In this document: positions 23,769 to 33,714 of the stretch, piece by piece
How positions within the stretch are numbered: position 1 is the first letter of the stretch
Layout of the letters: every line of letters begins with the position of its first letter
NCBI GenBank assembly: GCA_026692845.1
Contig: JAPLNM010000038.1
Location: forward strand, 1 to 60,047
Length of the DNA stretch: 60,047 nt
Direction of reading: 5' to 3'
Source: Planctomycetota bacterium
GTDB lineage: Bacteria > Planctomycetota > Planctomycetia > Pirellulales > Pirellulaceae
Notes under the pieces: model-generated
What the model was told of the DNA's origin: nothing
Databases searched by the model: none
What the model saw: the letters and a program-made list of their open reading frames with translations, nothing else
Position numbers and translations under genes: made by a program

Positions 23769-24176
23769 TCAACTTCGGCGGTGCGGGCTTTCGCGGGCAA
23801 GCAGCACAAGGATGCAACTGCCGTCATCGATGACGTTTAAACCCGCCTTGCGCGCTGCACTGCTGGCTTGCTCATCCTCGGCGCCGGGTTGCATCCATAC
23901 GTTTTTGACCCCCAACGCTATCGCTTGCTCGATGACTTGGCGTGTGATGCTCGGTGGTGTGACGATCGACAACGATTCGGGGATCACGGGCAACTGGGCC
24001 AGGGTCCCAAAGGCCGCATGGCCTTCGACTTCCCCTGCTGTGGGATTCAATGGGTATACGCGCCGACCCGAGCCGACGAGGGCTAGGAAGACTTGGTTGC
24101 CATATTTGGAGCGATCGCGAGATGCGCCTGCAACGGCGAAAGTTCCTGCGCTCAAAAACGATTGGAGAGGGTTCAT
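23769..24176 (-). CDS. CoA-binding domain protein (YccU-like)
   Basis: A 135-residue single-domain Rossmann protein of the CoA_binding_2 family. Visible marks are the N-terminal FAVAGASRDRSKYGNQVF, the VYPLNPTAGEVEG strand-turn, SIVTPPSITRQVIEQA and the VWMQPGAEDEQAS loop, at the usual spacing and length for the family. The closing segment VIDDGSCILV replaces the common cysteine-containing end (DxCIL), which is close to consensus. It should bind CoA or a related nucleotide; the biological role of these proteins is not settled. It stands alone between tRNA-Asn and the divergent mqnD. Confidence 0.88.
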   Translation of the reverse strand: MNPLQSFLSAGTFAVAGASRDRSKYGNQVFLALVGSGRRVYPLNPTAGEVEGHAAFGTLAQLPVIPESLSIVTPPSITRQVIEQAIALGVKNVWMQPGAEDEQASSAARKAGLNVIDDGSCILVLLARESPHRRS

Positions 24177-24692
24177 GATCCGGTCGATTCTTTCGATGCG
24201 CAGGGCCGATTGAAGGTCTGTTGCGGGTTATCTTAGCCGAGCCGCAGGTCCCGTGCGCGATGGATGTGCATTCAAGGTTGCTTGGCGCAAGCCGCGGGCA
24301 ATGGCTATAGGACCCGCACCGTTTCGATCGTGCTGGACCGCCGGGAAGTACTAACCTGCTGGGGCCTAAACGCTGCGTCGTAGGGGGATTGGTCAAATGG
24401 CCCAACCGCTTGCGCTCAATACCGTTGACCCTTCACCGGAGGGCTTGCGCCCAACCGCTTTCAAAAACCCCTCGGCATGCGCCGAAATACATTTAAATCC
24501 AATCTTTCCTGAAATGATCCAAATGTCGATTTGACGGTATTGCACTTGCGCTGGTTGGCTCACAGGTGAGGCGATCCTGGTGGGTTGCTGTAGGTTTTTT
24601 CAGGGAAGTTACATCGGAAACCCCGATTGCGGTTGCTACCAAAGAGACCGAATTTCCGGTACGATTCAGATTCCTGTCTAGCCCTAATTATC
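24177..24692. other. Divergent intergenic region without a visible gene
   Basis: About 516 nt between the CoA-binding protein gene (minus) and mqnD (plus). Frames here are in antisense or lack ribosome sites and typical composition. No strong hairpin, tRNA or repeat was seen. Confidence 0.4.
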
Positions 24693-25604
24693 ATGACCTC
24701 CGCCGATTTGCTTGAAATGTCTTCGACCTCAGAAAACCCCGGTACAAAACTTATCCGTGTCGGCCACAGCCCTGATGCTGACGATGCCTTCATGTTCTAC
24801 GGGTTGGCTAAGGATTGCTTCGACACCCAGCACTATCGCTTCGAACATGAGCTAGTCGATATCGAAACGCTCAACCGCCGGGCCTTCCAAGGCGAACTGG
24901 AACTCACGGCCCTGAGCCTTCACGCTTACGCTTATCTGAGCGATCGATACATGATCTGCTCGTGCGGAGCGAGCATGGGGGACAACTACGGTCCAATGAT
25001 CGTCACCCGGAACCCATCCACGAGGGACGATCTGCGTGGCAAGACGATCGCGGTCCCAGGAACCCTGACGACCGCTTATCTTTCCTGCCGAATGTGGCTC
25101 AAGGAATTCGAACATGTTGTCGTGCCCTTCGACGAAGTTCTCGATGTCGTCGAGCAAGGATCCTACCAAGGCAAGAGCATCGATGCAGGGCTCGTGATCC
25201 ACGAAGGGCAACTGACCTACCAAACCCAGAATCTGCACCTCGTTGTCGATCTAGGCAAATGGTGGATGGAACAAACCGGCTTGCCTTTGCCACTGGGCGC
25301 CAATGGCATCCGCAAGGATCTTGGGCCTGATGTCATCCGCGACGTCAACAAGTACTTGTACTTGAGCATCAAGCACGGCCTGGAGCATCGCCACAATGCC
25401 CTCGATTACGCACTTGGATGGGGGCGGGGATTGGAGCGAGACAAAGCCGATACGTTCGTCGGGATGTACGTCAACGAATGGACGTTGGACTTTACCGACC
25501 GTGGTCGCCAAGCGGTCCGAGAGTTGCTCAAGCGTGGATACGAAGCGGGCGTGATCACCAAGCTTGTCGAACCTGAGTTTGTCGATCCGCCGACGTCTCC
25601 TTGA
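24693..25604 (+). CDS. mqnD: 1,4-dihydroxy-6-naphthoate synthase-type enzyme (MqnD family)
   Basis: A 303-residue protein of the MqnA/MqnD fold, which is like a periplasmic binding protein but cytoplasmic. The start VGHSPDADDAFMFYGL is the MqnD signature and distinguishes it from MqnA. Further family marks are LTALSLHAYAYL, the glycine-rich NYGPMIVTR, the loop DAGLVIHEGQLTY and the LPLPLGANGIRKDLG segment. MqnD converts cyclic de-hypoxanthine futalosine to 1,4-dihydroxy-6-naphthoate in the futalosine route to menaquinone. ATG 24693 is taken as start; ATG 24717 is an alternative. No other mqn gene is in the window, so the pathway is dispersed here. Confidence 0.88.
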   Translation: MTSADLLEMSSTSENPGTKLIRVGHSPDADDAFMFYGLAKDCFDTQHYRFEHELVDIETLNRRAFQGELELTALSLHAYAYLSDRYMICSCGASMGDNYGPMIVTRNPSTRDDLRGKTIAVPGTLTTAYLSCRMWLKEFEHVVVPFDEVLDVVEQGSYQGKSIDAGLVIHEGQLTYQTQNLHLVVDLGKWWMEQTGLPLPLGANGIRKDLGPDVIRDVNKYLYLSIKHGLEHRHNALDYALGWGRGLERDKADTFVGMYVNEWTLDFTDRGRQAVRELLKRGYEAGVITKLVEPEFVDPPTSP

Positions 25605-25705
25605 GGTACTGCTTCAATAACACGGCTACGATCAAGTCCCTGAACCGATCATCGGAGCGATGTATTTGCGGAAAATAGTTCTTGGCTGATAGGGGAGATT
25701 GCCAA

Positions 25706-26622
25706 ATGCAGCCCATTGGTATTCGTCCTACTAACGATTTCGCACTTAAAAAACGTTTGGGTCTCCAGAGAACAAGGTGGCTTTGATCAGCCTCCTCAAT
25801 GCCATTCTCACGTTACCGGTTCCGATCGTCGATGAGACGATCGAAAACCCGTACAACTTGCAGGATTTCCAAAACGACAAGTTGTCGATCCTCGACATTC
25901 GCGCAGTCGACCAGCGGGGTGCGATCTACGACGTCGAGATGCAGTTGTCGACGCAGACGGGACTCGTCAAGCGGATCGTTTTCTACGGGTGCGAAGTCTA
26001 CGCAGGTCAACTCAAGGCCGGGGACGATTATTCCAAGCTCAAGCCGGTCTATTCGATCTGTTTGTTGCTGGGGCAACTTTGGGACGATTCTCCCAAGGTG
26101 CATCACGCGTTTAGACTGGTGGATCAGGATTCGGGGCGTTTGCTTGAGGAAACTTTAGAAATTCACACGCTCGAGCTTGGATGGTATAATCTCCTGGAGA
26201 GCGAGCTTGAGACCGCTAGCCTGCTGGACCGTTGGCTGTATTGGTTGCTCCACGCCCACCAGTACGATGCACAGACGCTTCGGAGTTTGTTCTCCCAGCC
26301 AGAGTTCCAGAAGGCGACCGACTCGATTGACCGGATTGCCAAGAAGACCGAGGACAGAGCCATGTACGATACACGTGAAAAAGCCATCCGCGACCAGCAA
26401 TGGATCCTTAACGCCGCTCGCCGTGAAGGGCTCGAGGCAGGCCGTTTAGAGGGTCGTGAAGAAGGGCGTGAAGAAGGTGAACTTTTCGGCAAGATACGCA
26501 TGTTGCAAAATTTGTTGAGTCTCCCTCAGTCGACCGACAAGGAGCTGCAACCCAAAGCCAGGACCGAACTTGAGACGTTAGCAACCGAACTCCAAACTCA
26601 GTTGCGAAAGCGGATGGCATAG
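25706..26622 (+). pseudogene. Rpn-family recombination-promoting nuclease / putative transposase, with a one-base frameshift
   Basis: Family members usually start with a sequence like MQPIGIRPTNDF followed by KKTFGSPENK. Here ATG 25706 (AGGGGAG upstream) opens that frame, but a tract of six A at 25748-25753 puts it out of register and TGA follows at 25784-25786. The rest reads on in the -1 frame from TFGSPENKVALISLLNAIL to 26622. The PD-(D/E)xK core is present: ILDIRAVDQRGAIYDVEMQ (given as ILDIRAVDQRG and AIYDVEMQ) contains the D and ExQ positions. The C-terminal part is a charged coil with GREEGREEGE. Reading of CTT-AAA-AAA with a -1 slip would restore one protein of about 305 residues, so this could be a recent mutation, a sequencing error, or programmed frameshifting. 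Confidence 0.75.
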
Positions 26623-26859
26623 TTTCCAAAGGAATCCAGTTCACCTAAAGACTAACGCTCCATCAGTCAACGACAGTCCTCCAGAGCGATGAAGTCAGGC
26701 GTGAGGTGGGAGGAAGAGGAACTCGGCGAGCAACGGCAGTATGCGGTCTTTCCTCAGCGGCGGGCTTCAAGCTTACTTTTACGAAGGGATCGATCCGTGG
26801 TGGAGTCCTCGTCGGTCTGGTCGATCCTGTGGTTGGCCGACGGAACCGGACGAACGGAA

Positions 26860-29800
26860 CTAGCGAGCGCGGCTGATGAGGACTTCGTGAACCCCCTGGC
26901 CTTCGATCCAGCGGTAGCGTTTGTCGACGTCGAGATTTTCGACGACATCTACTTTGCCTGAGGGCCATACGCAACGAACCTTGGTGAGTTTGGATTTTTT
27001 CCCGACTCCAAGGTGGATCAAGCGTTCGTTGGATCCGAAGAAACCTTCGCCATCGCACAGGGAGGTTACCCAGAACTCCTCGTCGGCTTCGATGCGCAAG
27101 ACCGCACCGATCGCATCGCGTTCGCTCAGGGTGCCGACCAATTCCCACTGCACGAAATGGTTGGCGCTTGCGGTTCGATTTTCCAGCAGTGCTGCGGGTC
27201 GATCTAGGTGGGTTGCAACCAAATCCGGTTTGCCGTCGACGTTGAAATCGAGCATTTGCAGACTGCGGCCAATCCATTTGCCATCGAAGTAGGGGCCCGG
27301 AGAAGGGTTTTGCAGCCAGCGAAATTCACCGTTTTGGTTTTTTAGGATTTGCGTTGGCATATGCCAAGGGATATTCTCAGTGCGAAGGTCATCGATGTGG
27401 CCATTGACGGCGATGAAATCCAGCCAGCCGTCGCTGTCCAAATCGGAAAATTGGCTACCGAAGCTCAGTTGGTCAAGCGTTGCAATTCCCAGTTTCGACC
27501 GGCGAGTGCCATCGACAAAAACCCCAGGCAGTGTCTGCAGGTACAGCGTGCTGACTTCGTTGTAGAAGTTCGTCACGATGATATCCAAGAGTCCGTCGCG
27601 GTTTTGGTCACCGCAGGAGATCCCCATACAAGCCTGAGCTCGTCCGATGCTATCGACAGCGACACCCGAGGCGGCAGCCGATTCGATCAGGTCCCAACGG
27701 CCTAGATGGTCGCTTGTACTGGCACCTGTAGTAGCGATTGGGAAAGACGCAGGCTCGCTGAGCAAGAGGTTGTTTGGCGAAACATCGTTTGCAAAGAACA
27801 CGTCGTTTCCATGGCGCTGATCGAGGTTGGTAACCAAGGTTCCGAGCGTGTAGCCGGTCCGGATCGATTCGAGCAGAGGATCGGGGGCGGATTCCCAAGA
27901 TCCATCGCCGTTGCTCAGGAGGATTCGATTTTTGCCGGGCGGGTACATCTTGGGGTTGCAAGAGATCCGCGTGGAGTTGTTCGATTCGCATCGTCGCGAG
28001 ATCGATTCGGAGCCGTAGACATACGATGCAGAGATCAGGTCGGGCAAGGAGTCGCCGTTTAGGTCCGCCGCGTGGATGGAGCTGTTCCAAAGCGAGTTCG
28101 AGTCATCTTGAGGCACGAGCGAGACCTCAAAGGTACCGTCGCCTTGGTTTCGGTAGATGCGAGAGACGGCTAGGTTTGCGACCAACAAGTCGGGAAATCC
28201 GTCTTGATCGAAGTCCGACACGCCGACGCCTTGGCCGTAGCCGACATCGCCTGCGTGGGCTAGTTTCGCGACCTCTCGAAAATGCTTGCCAGCAATCGAG
28301 CGGAAAAGTGTTTTGGGTTTGTACTCTGGGTTTGAATCCAAGGGCGAGGCTTCGGCTTCGGAGAAATACAAATCGGGCCAACCGTCTTTGTCGAAGTCCA
28401 AGGCGTTCACACCGCCGCCGATTCCTTCGATGGTGTACCAAGAGCGGTTGGATTTGGCGCCATTGTTGTAAGCGCTGTGGATTCCGAGTTCTTTGGCCAC
28501 ATCCTCCATTGCGATGATCCCCATTGCATTGGCCCCGCGAGCACCCGAGAGGGGGGCAAGGGTCTGGGCAGAGGGCAGGTTGTCAGGATCGGGATTGTCG
28601 GTTGTTTTGTTGGCGGCAAGTGTTCCGGGTGCAAGAGTGCCGGGTGCAAGTTCGCTCGGTAGGGGCCAGGATTCCCAAGGCAGGCCGTCGAGGACTTTTG
28701 GATCCGTAGGGGGGATTTTTCGAAGGGCAAGTTTTTGCTCCTTTAGGGCCTCGGTCATCGGACGGTGCCCCAAGGTTACTGCGAGGGCTTCCCAGCCGAA
28801 GGCTGCGACATCGTCCCCTAGATTTTGGTAGATGCCGGCGATTTTGTCGTAGAGTTTTGGGTCACCGTAGGCGTAGGAAATTTGCTGGGCGTAGTCGTTG
28901 ATCGAGATCAAGTCGTTGGCGAATTGCCGGACCCGTTGGGCCGATTCGATCCTCTGGAGTTCGATCAGCGCGTCGGCCAAGCCTTGATAAGCAGCAACGT
29001 GCCTTCGATCGAGTCGGATCGCTTCGACGAAGCACCGAGCGGAGGCTTGGTCCTGATCGTTTCGGAGCATTAGGCCACCGAGGGCGTACCAATACTCCGG
29101 ATGTTTCTGTGCGTTCGTCGGTGGTTTCGATAGCCAGGATTGCAATTCCGAGAGACGATCGGTTTCGAGCAAACTCGTGGCTGTCCAGACCCAAGGTTCG
29201 AGCAAGTCTGGGTGCTCAGTAGCGATTTGCTTGAGGGCCTCGAAGTTTTTTTCGTAACCGTTTCGGATCAAGCGGGTGCGAATGGGGGCAAAGGCGACGT
29301 AGGGGTGATCGGGGTAGGCATTGGCAAAAGCGTTTCGAACGGTTTCGTCGTCAAAGTAGTCTCTAGGATCGACCGTCGCGAGGAGTTCGAGTCGCGTGAA
29401 ATCCCCGAGGCGGATCAAGCGTTGGAGATAGCGGTTGGCTTCGAACCGGCGGCCTTGGGCGTTGTAAATTTTGGCGAGCAGTCGGATGGCAGGAACGGCT
29501 GTGGGGTAATTTTTGACAATGGCCAGAAGCTCGGCTTCGGCTTCTGGAAGTTTCCCGAGCGTGACGGTCCACTCGGCGGCTTGTCCGGCCGCCGGAGCGG
29601 CTCTGGGGGAATCCTGTGGGATACGTCGGATGGTTTGGATCGCTGCGGGCAGATCGTCTTTGGCGGCCAAAACCAGGGCCGACAGATAGATCAGCTCCGG
29701 GTCTTGGGGGCGGACCAGTGCCAATCGTTTGACGGCATCCCAAGCTTCCTGGGTTTTGTTCTGAGCCAGCAGTTGCGAAGCCTTCTTTAAGCCTTCCCCG

Positions 29801-30000
29801 AAGTCCTCTGTCTTTGGTGAGCCTTGTGAGTTAGGTGGGCTTTGTGAGCTTTGTGGCTCGAGAGCCTCAGTTGTCTTCGTCGCTGCAGTTGTTTTGGGGG
29901 TATTGGTGCCGCACCCGATGCCTAAGCACGGCACGAGCAGCGCAGCGTTGAGCAGCGCGACGCAGATCGACGATCGCAAAGGGTAAGAAAGACGAGGCAT
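26860..30000 (-). CDS. Exported FG-GAP/ASPIC-UnbV lipoprotein with N-terminal TPR repeats (CRTAC1 family)
   Basis: A 1,046-residue protein. A signal sequence ends in a lipobox-like GIGC near residue 29, so it is probably a lipoprotein. Residues about 70-420 are TPR-like helical repeats (for example QAAEWTVTLGKLPEAEAELL). Residues about 480-900 hold FG-GAP/VCBS calcium-binding blades, recognisable by repeated DxDxDGxxDL units such as DFDKDGWPDLYF, DFDQDGFPDLLV and DLNGDSLPDLIS. The end (about 930-1010) matches the ASPIC/UnbV domain. Such proteins are abundant in planctomycetes and are thought to fold as surface beta-propellers; no enzymatic role is known. It is transcribed alone, convergent with the Rpn gene and divergent from the sensor kinase. 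Confidence 0.88.
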   Translation of the reverse strand: MPRLSYPLRSSICVALLNAALLVPCLGIGCGTNTPKTTAATKTTEALEPQSSQSPPNSQGSPKTEDFGEGLKKASQLLAQNKTQEAWDAVKRLALVRPQDPELIYLSALVLAAKDDLPAAIQTIRRIPQDSPRAAPAAGQAAEWTVTLGKLPEAEAELLAIVKNYPTAVPAIRLLAKIYNAQGRRFEANRYLQRLIRLGDFTRLELLATVDPRDYFDDETVRNAFANAYPDHPYVAFAPIRTRLIRNGYEKNFEALKQIATEHPDLLEPWVWTATSLLETDRLSELQSWLSKPPTNAQKHPEYWYALGGLMLRNDQDQASARCFVEAIRLDRRHVAAYQGLADALIELQRIESAQRVRQFANDLISINDYAQQISYAYGDPKLYDKIAGIYQNLGDDVAAFGWEALAVTLGHRPMTEALKEQKLALRKIPPTDPKVLDGLPWESWPLPSELAPGTLAPGTLAANKTTDNPDPDNLPSAQTLAPLSGARGANAMGIIAMEDVAKELGIHSAYNNGAKSNRSWYTIEGIGGGVNALDFDKDGWPDLYFSEAEASPLDSNPEYKPKTLFRSIAGKHFREVAKLAHAGDVGYGQGVGVSDFDQDGFPDLLVANLAVSRIYRNQGDGTFEVSLVPQDDSNSLWNSSIHAADLNGDSLPDLISASYVYGSESISRRCESNNSTRISCNPKMYPPGKNRILLSNGDGSWESAPDPLLESIRTGYTLGTLVTNLDQRHGNDVFFANDVSPNNLLLSEPASFPIATTGASTSDHLGRWDLIESAAASGVAVDSIGRAQACMGISCGDQNRDGLLDIIVTNFYNEVSTLYLQTLPGVFVDGTRRSKLGIATLDQLSFGSQFSDLDSDGWLDFIAVNGHIDDLRTENIPWHMPTQILKNQNGEFRWLQNPSPGPYFDGKWIGRSLQMLDFNVDGKPDLVATHLDRPAALLENRTASANHFVQWELVGTLSERDAIGAVLRIEADEEFWVTSLCDGEGFFGSNERLIHLGVGKKSKLTKVRCVWPSGKVDVVENLDVDKRYRWIEGQGVHEVLISRAR

Positions 30001-30272
30001 GGGAGCACAGGAGGAGAGGTCTTGCTGGCAATCCGTAATTCTATCAGGAACGATATCTTCGTGGTTTTCGGGGGCCGATGCAAGCTTCAGGACGGTGAAA
30101 CCACCCGCAAACCTATTTTAACGCGGGGATTTTTTCCAATGCGAACGATCCTGGGCATCGAAGGGGATCTTCGGGTACTAAGTAGAAATACAGGTGTGAC
30201 TTGGGCCTGAAACGTGCAAGATAGGAGTTAAGCTATAGAGAATCGCGTTGACTGACGCGACGGAGTGTCTTC

Positions 30273-32213
30273 TTGAACGTTTTGCTGGTTTGCTCTTTGC
30301 TAGTGCGATTGATGTTTGTGCGCGTTTTGCCTTATTGTTCTCGGTGCAGTTGGCTTGTGGTCCTTGGGATCGGCTTGGGCATGTTCGCACCGAGTGCCGG
30401 GGCGCAGGAGAAGTCGCTTGGGGATCTCACGAACGTGAATCTCACGGACCTGAATCTTACGGGGGGACAGTCCGAGGGGAGTGCGACTGAAAGTCGAACC
30501 GCCCAGGACGTTGGAATCAAGCGGGTGGTGATCCTCTATTCGCATCGTCAGATGTCGCCGATCAACAAGCAGTGGCACACTGGGATTGTCGATGGGATCA
30601 AGCAGGTTTATCGCGGACCGATCGACATCGAGGCCGAGTACATGGACGTCGTATTGCAAGAGGACAAGGAATTTTTCAACGAGTGGTCTAAGGTGCTTGA
30701 GTTGAAATACAAGAAGTATCCGCCCGATGTGGTCATTCCTGTTTTCTTTCCGGCATATACCTTTGCTCTGGTAAACAGGGATAAATTTTTTCCTGATTGC
30801 CCGATGGTATTTTGTGGTGTTCCGAAGGCCTTTGCTGAAAGCCAAATTTTCCGACGCAACATTACGGGAGTTGGAGGTCAATTGGATAATAGGCCTTCTG
30901 TGGAAGTGATCCAAAAGGTGCTACCCGGGACGAAAAAGCTTTTGGTTTTATCGGGCAAGTCTCGATTGGATGTGTGGCTGAGCAGCATCGCCATCAATCA
31001 AATCAAGATTGCCTTTCCGGAGATCGAATTGCAAAAACTTGAAGGCTTGACTCCGTCGGAGGCTGCCTCGGAGATGGTTCGAGCGGGTCCGGATGCTGCA
31101 GGCTTGATGCTGTCTTTTGAATTGGACAACCATGGCAACCGCATGAATACTACCGAGTTTTTGAACGAGCTCAGAAATGAGGCAACGGTTCCGATTTTTG
31201 GTTGCTACGATACGATCTTAGGGCAAGGAATCCTGGGTGGTGCATTGCTTTCCCCGCTTGAGTTCGGGAATACTACCGGACTGCTCGTCGGCAGGGTCCT
31301 CAATGGCGAATCGGCGGACGAGATCCCTAAGGACTACAATCACTCGCATACGATCGCATTCGATGACGAGGTCATGCGGAAGTTCGGTATATCCGAATCA
31401 CGGCTTCCGGCGGGTTCTAGAGTGATCAATCGCAAACCAAGCTTGTGGAATCAGTACGGCCGCTATCTGGGCACAGGGCTAGCAGCACTGCTTGTACAGT
31501 CCGCGATTATTGTCAGTCTGCTTCTGAACCGCGCCAAGCGCATCGCGGCCCAGAAGGAAGCTCAGTCGCTTGCAGGAAGGATCTTGTCGGCGGGCGAGGA
31601 AGAGCGAAGGTACTTGGCAAGAGAGCTACACGACGATGTATCCCAACGCTTGGCTGCTGTTTCGATAGAAACCGGCACGTTGGAAAACCGGATGAACGAG
31701 TCGAGTGAGATCAAGGATTCGCTGGGCAAGCTCAAGAGGAACCTGATAGGGATTTGCAACGATTTGCATCGAATGAGTCGGCACATGCACCCCTCGGTGC
31801 TCGACGACTTTGGACTCTCCGAAGCCCTCAGGTCCGAGTGCAGCGATCTGAGCCAACGCTGGGGCATTCCGATAGAATTGCATTGTTCGAAAAGGTTTCC
31901 CGAGATCCCCAAGCCGGTCGCGTTATGCTTGTACCGAGTTGCGCAGGAATCGCTCTGGAACGCGATCCGCCATTCGGGCAGTTCGAAAATCTCGATCGAG
32001 CTCAAAAGCGATGCAGAATTCGTCTACATGGATGTTTCCGACGACGGAAGGGGTTTTGAGCCTAGCACGATCCAGAAGACCCGGCGGCTCGGTTTTGCGA
32101 GCATGAACGAACGCATCCGGCTTGTAGGTGGAACGATCAAAACCAAAAGCGCCCCGGAGCAAGGGGTGACCATCTCGGTCGTAGCCCCGATCCCTGATGC
32201 ATCAACACCCTAA
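30273..32213 (+). CDS. Sensor histidine kinase with ABC-transporter substrate-binding-like sensor
   Basis: A 646-residue NarL-type kinase. A signal or anchor helix covers about residues 5-43. Residues about 80-380 resemble the ABC_sub_bind family of periplasmic binding proteins (RVVILYSHRQMSPINKQWHTGI, given as RVVILYSHRQ and MSPINKQWHTGI). A membrane span at about 400-419 is followed by a HisKA_3 dimerisation helix with the phospho-acceptor histidine at 453 (ARELHDDVSQRL), then a HATPase domain with DDGRGF near 592. It should sense a small extracytoplasmic ligand and phosphorylate the response regulator encoded 36 nt downstream. The TTG start at 30273 is preferred because GGAG lies about 8 nt upstream; ATG 30312 would remove part of the signal. 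Confidence 0.88.
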   Translation: MNVLLVCSLLVRLMFVRVLPYCSRCSWLVVLGIGLGMFAPSAGAQEKSLGDLTNVNLTDLNLTGGQSEGSATESRTAQDVGIKRVVILYSHRQMSPINKQWHTGIVDGIKQVYRGPIDIEAEYMDVVLQEDKEFFNEWSKVLELKYKKYPPDVVIPVFFPAYTFALVNRDKFFPDCPMVFCGVPKAFAESQIFRRNITGVGGQLDNRPSVEVIQKVLPGTKKLLVLSGKSRLDVWLSSIAINQIKIAFPEIELQKLEGLTPSEAASEMVRAGPDAAGLMLSFELDNHGNRMNTTEFLNELRNEATVPIFGCYDTILGQGILGGALLSPLEFGNTTGLLVGRVLNGESADEIPKDYNHSHTIAFDDEVMRKFGISESRLPAGSRVINRKPSLWNQYGRYLGTGLAALLVQSAIIVSLLLNRAKRIAAQKEAQSLAGRILSAGEEERRYLARELHDDVSQRLAAVSIETGTLENRMNESSEIKDSLGKLKRNLIGICNDLHRMSRHMHPSVLDDFGLSEALRSECSDLSQRWGIPIELHCSKRFPEIPKPVALCLYRVAQESLWNAIRHSGSSKISIELKSDAEFVYMDVSDDGRGFEPSTIQKTRRLGFASMNERIRLVGGTIKTKSAPEQGVTISVVAPIPDASTP

Positions 32214-32249
32214 AACACTATCACCCTTAGGTATCTAATTAAACCACTT

Positions 32250-32888
32250 ATGAATCGAATCAAAGTACTCTTGGCAGACGATCATCGGATCGTTGCCGAC
32301 GGATTGCGAACTATCCTCGATACCGATTACGATTTGGTCGGCATCGCAAAGAACGGTAGGGAGTTGGTCGATCAAGCGCTACTGCTGCACCCCGATGTGA
32401 TCGTCGCGGACATATCTATGCCTTTACTCAATGGACTCGACGCGATGGAGATGCTTCAACGCATGGACTGTCGGCCCAAGTTCGTTTTTTTGACGATGCA
32501 CAAAGATGTGACTTATGCCGCCAAAGCGATTCGTCAGGGAGCGATGGGCTATGTGCTCAAGCACTCAGCGAGCGAGGATCTCCTCAGAGCGCTTCAATTG
32601 GTTGTTTCCGGAGAGAAATTCATTTCCCCGGAGATCGCCGATGGGTTGCAAACGTCCGAAGACCAATTGACCGAACTTGAGGAGCACAAAATGCTGACCT
32701 CTAGGCAACGCGAAGTACTCCAGTTATTTGCCGAGGGCAAATCGGCCAAGGAGGTAGCGGCGACCTTGGGGATATCCGCACGTACGGCCGAGAATCATAA
32801 AGCGCGGATCATGACCCAACTGAAGCTTCATAGCACCTCGGAGTTGGTCCAGTATGCGATGCGACATGGGCTGATGGCCAACCCATAA
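32250..32888 (+). CDS. NarL/LuxR-family response regulator
   Basis: A 212-residue protein. The receiver domain has the acidic pair DD at 10-11, the phospho-acceptor aspartate at 54 (IVADISMP), the conserved threonine in FLTMHKD and a lysine in YVLKHS. The C-terminal LuxR-type HTH is complete: LTSRQREVLQLFAEGKSAKE, then VAATLGISARTAENHKARI. It is the partner of the histidine kinase just upstream and acts as a transcription factor. Targets are not evident from the window. Confidence 0.93.
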   Translation: MNRIKVLLADDHRIVADGLRTILDTDYDLVGIAKNGRELVDQALLLHPDVIVADISMPLLNGLDAMEMLQRMDCRPKFVFLTMHKDVTYAAKAIRQGAMGYVLKHSASEDLLRALQLVVSGEKFISPEIADGLQTSEDQLTELEEHKMLTSRQREVLQLFAEGKSAKEVAATLGISARTAENHKARIMTQLKLHSTSELVQYAMRHGLMANP

Positions 32889-32896
32889 TCACGGGT

Positions 32897-33466
32897 TCAG
32901 TCCGTCTGGTTTTCTTCCGTCTCGTTTTCGATCGTGTCTCGGAACAGATCATCGCGGGAGTGGAGCTGGTAGAACAAAGCGCGTTTCTGCTCAGGCAACG
33001 AGTAATCGAAACCGAGCTTGCGCAAAAAATCATCCGAGGCGCTGATTGCCATGACTTCGAGAATGCCTTTCTTGCGAGCGCGCTCGACGCAAGCTCGGAC
33101 AAGATCGCTGCCGATCCCACGGCCTTGGTATCCATCGTCGACGGCCAAGCATTGGATTTCACCAAGTTTGCGAGAGTAAATCTCGACGGCTGCGAAGCCA
33201 ACGATCTTGGGCTTGCCATCCTGGGTAGCAGTCCCAGGTTGCTCAGCAACGAATCCGTTGGCCATTAAGAGAATCAGTTCCGACTCGAGGCGTTTGAGTA
33301 ACTTGCGGGCTTTAATGAACGGTTCGAGCAGGGCTTGGATGCTATCGAGGTCGTCGTAGTGAGCCGAGCGGATCAGGTGTTCGGATTTGCGTGCCGGATG
33401 GGTTTGGCCGACATCGATTGTTTTTTCCGGGTCGTTCTTTTTTTCGGGGAAAGATTCGTTCTTCAT
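32897..33466 (-). CDS. GNAT-family N-acetyltransferase (N-acetylglutamate synthase-like)
   Basis: A 189-residue protein. After a charged 30-residue N-terminus, the GNAT fold begins with IRSAHYDDLDSIQALL. The acetyl-CoA binding loop is VDDGYQGRGIGSDLV (Q/RxxGxG/A), followed by AISASDDFLRKLGFDY. The layout with a RKLLKRLESELILLMANGFVAE segment (given as RKLLKRLESEL and ILLMANGFVAE) is like the acetyltransferase part of ArgA, so arginine biosynthesis is possible. It is convergent with the response regulator gene, 8 nt apart. The substrate is not proven. Confidence 0.82.
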   Translation of the reverse strand: MKNESFPEKKNDPEKTIDVGQTHPARKSEHLIRSAHYDDLDSIQALLEPFIKARKLLKRLESELILLMANGFVAEQPGTATQDGKPKIVGFAAVEIYSRKLGEIQCLAVDDGYQGRGIGSDLVRACVERARKKGILEVMAISASDDFLRKLGFDYSLPEQKRALFYQLHSRDDLFRDTIENETEENQTD

Positions 33467-33714
33467 AGGCTTCGAATTGCTAGCAAAGATCCGCAGTGCA
33501 TAAGGAGCGATAAACTCGACGATTGGGTCCCTATCATCGATCTTTTGCTAGCAAAACACAAGACCTAGGAAGAGGATCGCTAGTCGGTACAGTCGTACCT
33601 TCGGCTTGCCCTATCTATCTAGTTTCGCGTATATCGTACGTTTTATCGTTTGCATGCAGTTGCGTTTTGGCCGAATAACCGAAGGGAGTTTCGGTTGGAG
33701 AGACCACCGAAATC

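Noticed and set aside
26663-27277. Arginine- and proline-rich minus-strand frame of 204 codons
   Set aside because: It overlaps the FG-GAP gene in another frame and has the skewed composition of a shadow frame.
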